A stretch of DNA of 64,000 nt, taken from positions 806,001 through 870,000 of the forward strand of contig NZ_KB907309.1 in assembly GCF_000381925.1 (NCBI RefSeq), in the 5' to 3' direction. Below are positions 51,952 through 59,349 of this stretch, in pieces (positions within the stretch are counted from its first letter, which is position 1; the number at the start of each line of letters is the position of its first letter). The notes below the pieces were generated by a model. The model was not told the DNA's origin, did not search any database, and saw nothing but the letters and a program-made list of their open reading frames with translations. The translations under genes and the position numbers were made by a program. Source of the DNA: Nocardia sp. BMG111209. Its GTDB lineage: Bacteria; Actinomycetota; Actinomycetes; Mycobacteriales; Mycobacteriaceae.

Positions 51952-52584
51952 ATGAAGTTCGGCTCGTTCGCCGCGCTCGCGGTCCTGACAGTCACCACCG
52001 TCGGGGTCGGCGCGGGAACCGTGAGCGCCGACCCGCTCACCCCCACTCCGCTCGATCGGCCCGGCGCCACCGCCGCGCAACAGATCTCGTCCGACGGCAC
52101 CGACCGGGGCGTGGACTATCACGTGGTCCGCACCGATTTGTCCCGGGAACTCACCACCAGCGTGACCGGGGGCCGGTTCGCGCTCACCGGTGACCGGGTG
52201 ACGCTCACCTCCGATACCGGCGACGAGATGACCTCCGTACCGCTGACGTACCGGGTGCGGGGTGTCGCCGTCCAGGTCGCGCAACAGATCTCCGACGACG
52301 GGCACACGCTGCTGCTGGCGCCGAAGGTCGGCGCCGCCGAGATCGGCGAGATGCAGCCGATCAGTTCCACCGCCCAGCTGGCGAACGAGGTGAACCAGAA
52401 CGTCGTCGGCGTCGTCGCGGGCGGGGTCCTCGGCGGACTCCTCGGCACCGTCCTCGGCATGGGCTTCTTCAGCCTGCTCACCGGCCCGATCGGGCTGCTG
52501 GTCGGCGCGGTCGCGGGCGGTTACGCGATGGGCGGGCAGCCGTTCCTGGACGCGGTGACCGCGGTGCTCAGCGGCCGGCCCTGA
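51952..52584 (+). CDS. Secreted/membrane protein of unknown function, 210 aa
   Basis: ATG 51952 with GAGGAA upstream gives a good signal peptide (MKFGSFAALAVLTVTTVGVGAGTVSA, cleavage likely after SA). A beta-rich extracytoplasmic domain (DYHVVRTDLSRELTTSVTGGRFALTG) precedes a Gly-rich hydrophobic C-terminal region (VVGVVAGGVLGGLLGTVLGMGFFSLLTGPIGLLVGAVAGG) that could form two helices or a glycine-zipper. The family is common in Nocardia by look, but I cannot name it. Confidence 0.78.
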   Translation: MKFGSFAALAVLTVTTVGVGAGTVSADPLTPTPLDRPGATAAQQISSDGTDRGVDYHVVRTDLSRELTTSVTGGRFALTGDRVTLTSDTGDEMTSVPLTYRVRGVAVQVAQQISDDGHTLLLAPKVGAAEIGEMQPISSTAQLANEVNQNVVGVVAGGVLGGLLGTVLGMGFFSLLTGPIGLLVGAVAGGYAMGGQPFLDAVTAVLSGRP

Positions 52585-52636
52585 GCGGCCGACCGGGTCC
52601 GAGCCGCCGGGGGTGAACGTCCGGACGGCCGCGGAT

Positions 52637-53200
52637 TCAGTGCGTCGGGGCGGGCGCCACCGTCCCGGGCGACGGTTGTTGTTGCGGTGCGGGACGTTCC
52701 GCGCGGGGCCGGTCGTCCCGGGATCCGTGTTCGAAGCGGTACATCCACGGCAGCGCGCCGGGATGGAAGCGGTGGTCGGCCGCATGCCGGCCGTCGCCGT
52801 GCCGGTGCTCGCCGTGGCCACCGGCCGCCAGACCGGCGCCGAACCCGATCCCGCCGATCACCACGACGGCCAGCACCGCCGCGCCGACGCGCAGCGGGCG
52901 TGAGCCGCGCCACCGATCGGCCCAGCGCCGGGGCGGCCCGACGATGGCCAAGGGACCGATCGGGGCCGGTTGGCCGTGGACGGCGATCGGTTCCGTCGCA
53001 TGCTCGGCGGGAGGTTGCCGGTCCGCCGACCGCGCATCGGTGCCGGGCTCCGATCCGGCGGTCGTTTCGGCGCCGGGCGTTGCCTGCGACTCGGTGGCCG
53101 GTTCGCCGCCGGTGGCCGGTTCCGCGGCGGTGATCGGTTCCGTATCGGTGGCCGGTTCCGCCGGTCCGGTCGAGCGTCCTTGCTCGTCGCCTGTCGTCAT
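52637..53200 (-). CDS. Single-pass membrane protein with Glu/Pro/Thr-rich repeats and His-rich tail
   Basis: 187 aa from ATG 53200 (GCAGAGGT upstream). The N-terminal cytosolic part has degenerate EPATxxEPITxxEPAT repeats. One helix (PLRVGAAVLAVVVIGGIGFGAGLAAGG) is followed by an extracytoplasmic HGEHRHGDGRHAADHRFH segment that could bind metal ions, and a Pro/Gln-rich end. No family recognised. It converges with the secreted-protein gene (52-bp gap). Confidence 0.65.
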   Translation of the reverse strand: MTTGDEQGRSTGPAEPATDTEPITAAEPATGGEPATESQATPGAETTAGSEPGTDARSADRQPPAEHATEPIAVHGQPAPIGPLAIVGPPRRWADRWRGSRPLRVGAAVLAVVVIGGIGFGAGLAAGGHGEHRHGDGRHAADHRFHPGALPWMYRFEHGSRDDRPRAERPAPQQQPSPGTVAPAPTH

Positions 53201-53439
53201 ACCTCTGCCTTCCCGCGTCCGATGCTGTCGCGTCCCGATCCATCGGCGACCATAAGGGGCGACCTCGAGAAATTGCCCGGTCCGCACATGGGAACGTGCT
53301 GTGGGTCCTGACAACCGTCCGGATCCCGCTGCTGCGACCGGGAAAGTGCAGATCACACCGTTTTTGGTTGCGCGTGTGTCCGATTCGTGGCTGAATCCGT
53401 AGTGGTAATTGCTGTAGCTCGGACCGGGGGCAGTCACGG

Positions 53440-54078
53440 ATGATCGGGGATTCGCACCGCTGGGTGTCGACCGCGGAGGCCGACATGGTCGAGTTGCAGG
53501 ATCTCGTCTCGGAGCGCGGGGTGCAGATCGTGCGGCCCGACGAGGAGGAACTGCCCGGGGATGTGATCACCGAGGTCGAGGATCTGGTGTTCCGCTGGGC
53601 CAACCTCAACACCCAGGAGGAGGCCGAGGCGGAGCTCGACGACTGGGAACCGGTCGACGTGCTGCTCGCGATGAGCTGGATGTGCGCGCTGTGGGCGGTC
53701 GTGTGCGAGACACGGCTCGGTAAGCCCGCCGACGCGATCGTGCAGGATCTGGACTATCGCGGCGGCTGGCGGCGGCTGCGCACCGCCGAGGAGGAGCGGC
53801 TGTGGGAGGGCCTCACCGAGCGGATGCGCCTCGGCGCGATGGCCGCGCTCACCGAGGATCCGCGGGCGGTGGCCGCCTATCGCGAGGCCTACAGCGAGCC
53901 GGCGGACATCGCCGCAATCCTGGTGCGGCACACCCTGATCCACCTCGACGCGCTCAGCCAGGACATGGAACGCCACGACATCACCGCGCAGGGCCTGGCG
54001 ACCGGCGTGATCGTGAACACCCGGCCCGGGACCGGACCGCGCCGGCGGCTGTGCTTCCGGCCGTCCCATCCACTGTGA
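53440..54078 (+). CDS. Uncharacterised acidic protein, 212 aa
   Basis: ATG start; only a weak GGGGGCAG upstream. Acidic N-terminal half (VRPDEEELPGDVITEVEDLVFRW, NTQEEAEAELDDWEPVDVLL), a short hydrophobic stretch (MSWMCALWAVVC), then a mixed C-terminal half with HTLIHLDALSQDMERHDI. No signal peptide. Codon usage and an ending inside a terminator hairpin support a real gene; I recognise no family. Confidence 0.65.
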   Translation: MIGDSHRWVSTAEADMVELQDLVSERGVQIVRPDEEELPGDVITEVEDLVFRWANLNTQEEAEAELDDWEPVDVLLAMSWMCALWAVVCETRLGKPADAIVQDLDYRGGWRRLRTAEEERLWEGLTERMRLGAMAALTEDPRAVAAYREAYSEPADIAAILVRHTLIHLDALSQDMERHDITAQGLATGVIVNTRPGTGPRRRLCFRPSHPL

Positions 54079-54103
54079 GCCGGGCCGGAATCCGGCCCGG
54101 CTC
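54077..54103. terminator. Bidirectional terminator overlapping a stop codon
   Basis: GAGCCGGGCCGG-aat-CCGGCCCGGCTC, perfect 12-bp stem. The first two bases are part of the TGA of the + strand gene. It separates that gene from the convergent flavin reductase gene ending at 54116. Confidence 0.7.
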
Positions 54104-54115
54104 GGGTGGTTTCGG

Positions 54116-54634
54116 CTAGCCGGCCGCCTGCAACGGCGACTCGGCGTGCAGCCGGCGGAACCGGCTGCCGTGGAACACCAGCGGATCGATGTCGGCCCGG
54201 GTGGCCAGGCGGTGGATGCGCAGCAGCACCACGTGATGGTCACCGGCGGGCACCTGGGTCTCGATGGTGCCCTCGATCCAGGCCGGGGCGCCGTGCACGA
54301 ACACCGAATCGCCGGTGCCGCGATGCAATTCGAGCCCGGCGAAGCGATCGCCGTTCTTCGCGCTCAACGAGCGCGCGGCGGCGGCCTGTTCGGTGCCGAG
54401 CAGACTCAGGCCGAGGTTGCCCGCCTGCGACAGCCGGGGCCAGGTGCTCGAGCTGTTCTGCACGCAGAACGACACCAGCGGCGGGTCCAGCGATACGGGC
54501 ACGAAGGTGCTCACCGCCAAACCGACCGGCGTGCCGTCGATATCGGCGCAGACGGCCACCACACCGCTCGGGAAGGCGGCGAACGCGTGGCGCAGGCCGA
54601 CCCCGTCGGCGGGAATCTCGTTCAGCTCAGACAT
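54116..54634 (-). CDS. Flavin reductase (HpaC/DszD-like, two-component monooxygenase partner)
   Basis: 172 aa. Flavin-reductase-like split-barrel: RHAFAAFPSGVVAVCADIDGTPVGLAVSTFVPVSLDPPLVSFCV (the conserved FMN-binding region), SRAGNLGLSLL-type segment, FAGLELHRG and GDHHVVLLRIH near the end. It makes FMNH2/FADH2 from NAD(P)H for a separate oxygenase. It overlaps the upstream NADPH-FMN reductase gene by 8 bp and follows an SfnB-like gene, so it probably serves the sulfur oxygenases here. Confidence 0.9.
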   Translation of the reverse strand: MSELNEIPADGVGLRHAFAAFPSGVVAVCADIDGTPVGLAVSTFVPVSLDPPLVSFCVQNSSSTWPRLSQAGNLGLSLLGTEQAAAARSLSAKNGDRFAGLELHRGTGDSVFVHGAPAWIEGTIETQVPAGDHHVVLLRIHRLATRADIDPLVFHGSRFRRLHAESPLQAAG

Positions 54635-55142
54635 GATTCACGCTCTCCGTACTTCTGGACAGCGCACGCACCACCGGACCCCAGCGGTGTGCGTACGCGT
54701 CGATGACGCCATCCTCGGCGAAGGTCTTGTCGGACAGATAGAGTCCGGGCACGGGGGTGGTGGCGCCGAGTTCCACCAGAACCGGTTTGAGCAGCAGATC
54801 GGGGGCCAGCGCGTGCGCCGGTCCGGCGCCGAGCATCACCGGCACGGCCACCACCGAGGCCAGCCCGGTACCGCCGTCGAACTGCTCCAGGAACAACTTC
54901 AGCAGTCCGGTGTAGGTGGCCTTGAAGGTCGGGCTGGCGAATACCACCAGCTCCGAATCCGCCACCGCGCGAACGGCTTCGGCGACATTCGGATCGCCCC
55001 AGCCGAGCAGGGCGGGGCCGAGTTCGACCAGGTCGATCACGGCCGGCTCCGCGTCCGGGCGCAATCCGCGCGCCACCAGTCCGGCCGCGGTGAGCGTGCG
55101 GGAGGCGGGCTTCGGATTGCCCACCACCACCGTCACTGTCAT
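54627..55142 (-). CDS. NADPH-dependent FMN reductase (SsuE/MsuE-like)
   Basis: 171 aa, ATG with GAGAGGA upstream. Flavodoxin-like fold: VVVGNPKPASRT at the N terminus, DLVELGPALLGW, and the family stretch SELVVFASPTFKATYTGLLKLFLEQF. It lacks membrane segments. SsuE-type enzymes supply FMNH2 to alkanesulfonate monooxygenase, and ssuD is encoded in the divergent operon. Having two unrelated flavin reductases in one operon is notable. Confidence 0.9.
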   Translation of the reverse strand: MTVTVVVGNPKPASRTLTAAGLVARGLRPDAEPAVIDLVELGPALLGWGDPNVAEAVRAVADSELVVFASPTFKATYTGLLKLFLEQFDGGTGLASVVAVPVMLGAGPAHALAPDLLLKPVLVELGATTPVPGLYLSDKTFAEDGVIDAYAHRWGPVVRALSRSTESVNHV

Positions 55143-55171
55143 CGTCGTGTCCTCTCGCTCGGTCGAATTCG

Positions 55172-56431
55172 TCAGATGACCCCGTGCAACGGCGGCGGGG
55201 TGCCGTGCAGTACGGCACGGCCGAGATGCTGGTACTTCCAGCGCACCGGGTCGTGCAGGGTATGGGTACGCGCGTTGCGCCAGAAGTGGTCGAGATCGAG
55301 ATCGGCTGCGGCGCTGCGGGTTCCGCTCACCTCGAACAGCGCCGAGGACACCTCGGTGGCGGCCCGGTCGGCGGTGATCTTCGCGGTCGCGACGGCCAGC
55401 GAGGCGGCGGCCACCGCATCGGCGGTCGTGGCGGCGGCCGGCGCGTCGGCGCGGGTGGCGGCGTCCACGGCATCGGCGCGGGTGGCGGCGTCCACCGCCA
55501 GGCCCGCGGCGACCAGCGTGGCCTCGGCGGTCGCGACGGCCACGGCCAGTTCGCCGAAGCGCTGGATCACCAGTGGATCGTCGGCGGCGCGCGCCACCTG
55601 TGCCTCGAACCAGGGGCGGCTGCGGGTGCGGACGAATTCCGCTGCGGCCGAGAGCGCCCCGCGCGCGATGCCGGCATCGATGGCCGCGTGCAGCAATTGC
55701 GCGAACGCCCCGTATCCGGTCGGCGCGCGCACCGCGGCCGAGCGCGCGATCAACTGATCACGATTCACGATCACCGCGTCGAAGGCGACCGTGCCGCTGC
55801 CGGTGGTGCGCTGCCCCAGCCCGTTCCAGTCGTCGACGATCCGGACCCCGGGTGCGTCGGCGGGCAGATAGGCGATGTACTCGCCCGGTTCCAGCCCGCC
55901 GCGGCCCGCCGGATCGTCGAGCCGGACCAGCACCGCCAGCAGATCGGCGAACAGCGAACCGGTGCAGTAGTACTTGACCCCGTCGATGCGGAACCGGCCG
56001 TCGTCCTCGGGCCGGAGCGTGGTCGCCACCTCGGCGACGGTGGCGCCGCCGCGTTCGGACTGGGCATTCGCGATCCGGGCGCCCGCCAGCAGCCGCGAGA
56101 AGTAGTGCTCCCGTTGGGAGTCCGACCCGGCCAGCCGCACCAGGTTCACGTAGACGAAGTGGCTGTGCGGAATCTGCGCGATATTCGGATCGGCGACCGC
56201 GAGAAGCCTTGTCACCTCGGCCAATTCGCTCGGCGGCAGATCGGCGCCGCCGTAGGCGGCCGGTACGGTGATCGCCAGCAGACCCGACGCGGCGAGCCGC
56301 TCGATCTCCGCGACCGGCAACCGGCGCTCCCGATCCCGCAGGGCGGCTTCCACCGCGAACTCGTCCGCCAGCGCCGCGGCGGTCGCCCGCGCCTGGGCGG
56401 CGGAGGTGATGCGCTCGGCCACCACGGTCAT
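55172..56431 (-). CDS. SfnB/DszC-like acyl-CoA-dehydrogenase-family sulfur oxidoreductase
   Basis: 419 aa from ATG 56431, which has no SD of its own but is coupled to a short upstream frame (ATGA). Acyl-CoA dehydrogenase fold: VPAAYGGADLPPSELAEVTRLLAVADPNIAQIPHSHF, AQSERGG, GVKYYCTGSLFADLLAVL, and the C-terminal EVSGTRSAA and DHFWRNARTHTLHDPV, the latter characteristic of the DszC/SfnB branch. Flavin-dependent oxidation of sulfur compounds with reduced flavin from the next two genes is likely. The helical C-terminal domain contains a duplicated AVDAATRAD segment encoded by a 24-bp direct repeat (about 55455-55505). Confidence 0.88.
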   Translation of the reverse strand: MTVVAERITSAAQARATAAALADEFAVEAALRDRERRLPVAEIERLAASGLLAITVPAAYGGADLPPSELAEVTRLLAVADPNIAQIPHSHFVYVNLVRLAGSDSQREHYFSRLLAGARIANAQSERGGATVAEVATTLRPEDDGRFRIDGVKYYCTGSLFADLLAVLVRLDDPAGRGGLEPGEYIAYLPADAPGVRIVDDWNGLGQRTTGSGTVAFDAVIVNRDQLIARSAAVRAPTGYGAFAQLLHAAIDAGIARGALSAAAEFVRTRSRPWFEAQVARAADDPLVIQRFGELAVAVATAEATLVAAGLAVDAATRADAVDAATRADAPAAATTADAVAAASLAVATAKITADRAATEVSSALFEVSGTRSAAADLDLDHFWRNARTHTLHDPVRWKYQHLGRAVLHGTPPPLHGVI

Positions 56432-56541
56432 CGGTTTCGCGTCCCAGGTCGACAGCGGTGTGCAGAACTCATCAGGGCTCCCGTGGTGCCGGTGGTCACG
56501 CTCGGCCACCGGACGCGGCATCCGAGCAGCCGGCGCGCCAT
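56428..56541 (-). CDS. Candidate upstream leader ORF coupled to the SfnB-like gene
   Basis: ATG 56541 opens a 37-codon frame (MARRLLGCRV...SSAHRCRPGTRNR) whose TGA overlaps the SfnB-like ATG. Inside, ATG 56472 has a proper SD (GGGAG, 5-nt spacing) and encodes 14 residues ending in SSAHRCRPGTRNR. The peptides contain Cys codons. The SfnB-like gene itself lacks an SD, so translation coupling through this frame, perhaps sensing cysteine, is plausible but unproven. Confidence 0.35.
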   Translation of the reverse strand: MARRLLGCRVRWPSVTTGTTGALMSSAHRCRPGTRNR

Positions 56542-56752
56542 CCACTACAGCACGTCCCGCCGGCCGCGACGAGGGTTTGAATCGGCGGGATCGCATCGCC
56601 GCGGTCCGCGCCGCCGCGGAAATCGGGGCGGGAGGGTTCCAACCACGCAGATTTCAATCGGTGACCGGCTGGACATCCACTGCCAGCATCGATTACGGAT
56701 GCCGACCGCCCGGCTCCGTCCACCCCTCTTCGCAGAGCACGAGGTTCTCACG
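56432..56752. promoter_or_regulatory. Divergent sulfur-gene promoter region
   Basis: 321 bp between the SfnB-like gene and ssuC. It contains the leader frame described separately, a hairpin CCGGTGG / CCACCGG (56489-56512), and two similar tracts TTTGAATCGGCGG (about 56576) and TTTCAATCGGTGA (about 56648) that may be half-sites of a shared regulator. No clear -10/-35 pair can be fixed by eye. Confidence 0.4.
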
Positions 56753-57562
56753 GTGTCCACTCTCGCGCTGCGGTCGGCGCCGTCCAGGCCGCGATCGCAC
56801 CGATCCCCAGGGTCCTGGGTCCGGCTGATCAGCCCGGTGGTACTCATCGTGCTCTGGCAGCTGCTCAGCTCCACCGGGGTCCTGCCGCCGAAACTGCTGG
56901 CCTCCCCGTCCACCGTGGTGACCACCGCGGTCGACCTGATCCGCGCCGGCACGCTGCCGCACGCGATCACCGTCTCCCTGCAGCGGGCACTGATCGGCTT
57001 CCTCATCGGGGCGGTGATCGGCGTCGCGCTGGCGGTGGTGGCGGGCCTGAGCCTGTTCGGCGAATACCTCGTCGACCCGCCGATGCAGATGCTGCGCACG
57101 CTGCCGTTCTACGGGCTGATCCCGCTGCTGATCCTGTGGTTCGGCATCGGCGAGCTGCCCAAGATCGTGCTCGTCGCGTTCGGTGCGGCGATTCCGTTGT
57201 ACCTCAACACCTTCGCCGGAATCCGCAGCGTGGACGGGAAATTGGCCGAAGTGGCCCGGGTGCAGCAGTTGTCGCGGGCCGGCCTGATCCGGCACATCGT
57301 GCTGCCCGGCGCCCTGCCGCAGGCCCTGGTCGGGTTGCGGCAGTCGCTCGGTATCGCCTGGCTGGCGCTGATCGTCGCCGAACAGGTGAATGCCGATGCG
57401 GGCGTGGGCTTCATGATCAACGATGCCCGGGAATTCCTGCGCACCGACATCATCGTCGTCGGCCTGCTCGTCTACAGCCTGCTCGGACTGCTCACGGACG
57501 CGATCGTCCGGCTGATCGAAAGGAAGGCGCTGGTATGGCGACGCGGTTTGCTGGGGAACTGA
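56753..57562 (+). CDS. ssuC: Aliphatic sulfonate ABC transporter permease SsuC
   Basis: 269 aa from GTG 56753 (GAGG upstream); an in-frame ATG at 56699 is a possible alternative. Six helices starting with LISPVVLIVLWQLLSSTGVLPP. The TauC/SsuC core has TLPFYGLIPLLILWFGIGELPKI and the EAA loop KLAEVARVQQLSRAGLIRHIVLPGALPQALVG. First gene of ssuCBAD; its 3' end overlaps ssuB by 28 bp. Confidence 0.9.
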   Translation: MSTLALRSAPSRPRSHRSPGSWVRLISPVVLIVLWQLLSSTGVLPPKLLASPSTVVTTAVDLIRAGTLPHAITVSLQRALIGFLIGAVIGVALAVVAGLSLFGEYLVDPPMQMLRTLPFYGLIPLLILWFGIGELPKIVLVAFGAAIPLYLNTFAGIRSVDGKLAEVARVQQLSRAGLIRHIVLPGALPQALVGLRQSLGIAWLALIVAEQVNADAGVGFMINDAREFLRTDIIVVGLLVYSLLGLLTDAIVRLIERKALVWRRGLLGN

Positions 57563-58341
57563 AGGCGGACAGCGATTTTCGCCCGGCCGATACCGCCGCG
57601 GCCGATCCGGTCGTGGCCCGCGTGGCCGGGCTCACCAAGGCGTTCGGCGACCGCACCGTGCTGGACGGGATCGATCTGCGGATCGAGCGCGGCGAATTCG
57701 TGGCACTGCTCGGACGCAGCGGCAGCGGTAAATCGACGCTGCTGCGCGCCCTGGCCGGACTGGACCACGAGCACGGCGGCGAACTGACCGTCGGCGGCGA
57801 TGTGGCCGTCGCCTTCCAGGAGCCGCGACTGGTGCCGTGGAAGCGGGTGCGCGCCAACCTGACTCTGGGTCTGCGTGGTCGCGATCCGAAGGCCGCCGCC
57901 GATGCGGCACTGGCCGAGGTCGGCCTGTCCGATCACGCCGACGCCTGGCCGCTGACGCTCTCCGGCGGCGAGGCCCAGCGCGCCGCACTGGCCCGCGCCC
58001 TGGTGCGCGATCCGGACCTGCTGCTGCTCGACGAGCCGTTCAGCGCGCTGGATGCGCTGACCCGCATCACGATTCACACGCTGGTGCTCGAACTGTGGGC
58101 CAAGCACCGGCCCGGCGTCCTGCTGGTCACCCACGACGTCGACGAGGCGCTGCTGCTGGCCGACCGCGCCCTGGTACTGGCCGACGGCCGGCTCGCGCGC
58201 GAGATCCGCGTCGACCTGCCCCGCCCGCGCCGGCGCGACCACCCACGCTTCACCACACTGCGCGGAGAACTGCTCCGCGAACTCGGCGTTGCCACAGATG
58301 AAGACGCCGTCCGAGAAGAATCCGAAGAAGGAAACGCATGA
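57535..58341 (+). CDS. ssuB: Aliphatic sulfonate ABC transporter ATP-binding protein SsuB
   Basis: 268 aa, ATG 57535 with AAGGAAGG upstream. Walker A GRSGSGKST, Q-loop VAFQEPRLVPWKRV (the EPRLxPW form typical of SsuB), LSGGEAQRAALARAL, Walker B LLLDEPFSALD and VTHDVDEALLL. It energises sulfonate import with SsuC and SsuA. Confidence 0.92.
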   Translation: MATRFAGELKADSDFRPADTAAADPVVARVAGLTKAFGDRTVLDGIDLRIERGEFVALLGRSGSGKSTLLRALAGLDHEHGGELTVGGDVAVAFQEPRLVPWKRVRANLTLGLRGRDPKAAADAALAEVGLSDHADAWPLTLSGGEAQRAALARALVRDPDLLLLDEPFSALDALTRITIHTLVLELWAKHRPGVLLVTHDVDEALLLADRALVLADGRLAREIRVDLPRPRRRDHPRFTTLRGELLRELGVATDEDAVREESEEGNA

Positions 58342-59336
58342 TCACCCGCCGCTTGTTCGCCGCCCTGGCACTCACCGCCATCGTGGCGACCGGCTGTTCC
58401 TCGAACGATGCGAAGGACGCCGCGGTCGGCTCGGACGGCGCCGTCGACCTCACCAAGGTGACCCTGAACCTGGGCGACCAGAAGGGCACCGGGCTGCAGG
58501 CCCTGCTGGACGCCGCCGGCGAATTGAAGAACACGCCGTACCACATCTCCTGGTCGCAATACACCTCCGGACCGCCGATGCTGGAGGCGATCAATTCCGG
58601 CGCCGTCGATTTCGGCGGGGTGGGCAACGCCCCGCCGGTGTTCGCGGCCGCGGCGAATTCGGATATCAAGATCGTCACCGCCTATCAGGCGGGTAAGCAC
58701 GGGCAGGCGATCGTGGTGCCGAAGGATTCGCCCATCCACAGCCTGACCGAGCTGCGCGGCAAGAAGATCGCCGTCGCCAAGGGCAGTTCGGCGCACCACC
58801 ATCTGCTCAGCGTGCTGACCAAGAACAACCTGTCGTTCAACGACATTCAGGCGCAGTACCTCCAGCCCGCCGACGCGCTCGCGGCACTGTCCACCGGCAA
58901 GGTGGACGCCTGGGCCATTTGGGACCCGTACACCGCGCAGGCGGAGCAGCAGATCGGCGCGCGGATCCTGGTGGACGGCGACGGTTACATCTCCGGCGAC
59001 TCCTTCTACGTCGCCGGCACGAAAGCGCTGGGCGACAAGGCCAAGACGGCCGCGCTGCGCGATCTGATCCAGCGCATCTCCCGGGCCCACACCTGGGCCG
59101 TCGCCAACACCGCGGCCTGGGCACAGACCTTCTCGCAGACCTCCGGCCTGTCGCTGGACATCGCCACGGCCGCGGTCAAACGCCTGACCTTCCAGGATCA
59201 TCCGATCGACGACCCCACCATCGCCGCGGAACAACAAGTGGCCGATGCGTTCTCGGACGCCGCGCTGATCCCGCACAAGGTGCGCATCACCGATTTCATC
59301 GACACCCGCTTCAACGACCTGTTCCCGAAGTCCTGA
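58338..59336 (+). CDS. ssuA: Aliphatic sulfonate-binding lipoprotein SsuA
   Basis: 332 aa, ATG in ATGA overlap with ssuB. Signal with lipobox ATGC (IVATGCSSND). SsuA-type domain: VTLNLGDQKGTGLQALLDAAG, ISWSQYTSGPPMLEAINSGAVDFGGVGNAPPVFAAAA (the SsuA hallmark GxVGxxPPVFA) and AIWDPYTAQAEQ. It binds alkanesulfonates outside the membrane. Confidence 0.92.
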   Translation: MITRRLFAALALTAIVATGCSSNDAKDAAVGSDGAVDLTKVTLNLGDQKGTGLQALLDAAGELKNTPYHISWSQYTSGPPMLEAINSGAVDFGGVGNAPPVFAAAANSDIKIVTAYQAGKHGQAIVVPKDSPIHSLTELRGKKIAVAKGSSAHHHLLSVLTKNNLSFNDIQAQYLQPADALAALSTGKVDAWAIWDPYTAQAEQQIGARILVDGDGYISGDSFYVAGTKALGDKAKTAALRDLIQRISRAHTWAVANTAAWAQTFSQTSGLSLDIATAAVKRLTFQDHPIDDPTIAAEQQVADAFSDAALIPHKVRITDFIDTRFNDLFPKS

Positions 59337-59349
59337 AAGGAGTATCCGG

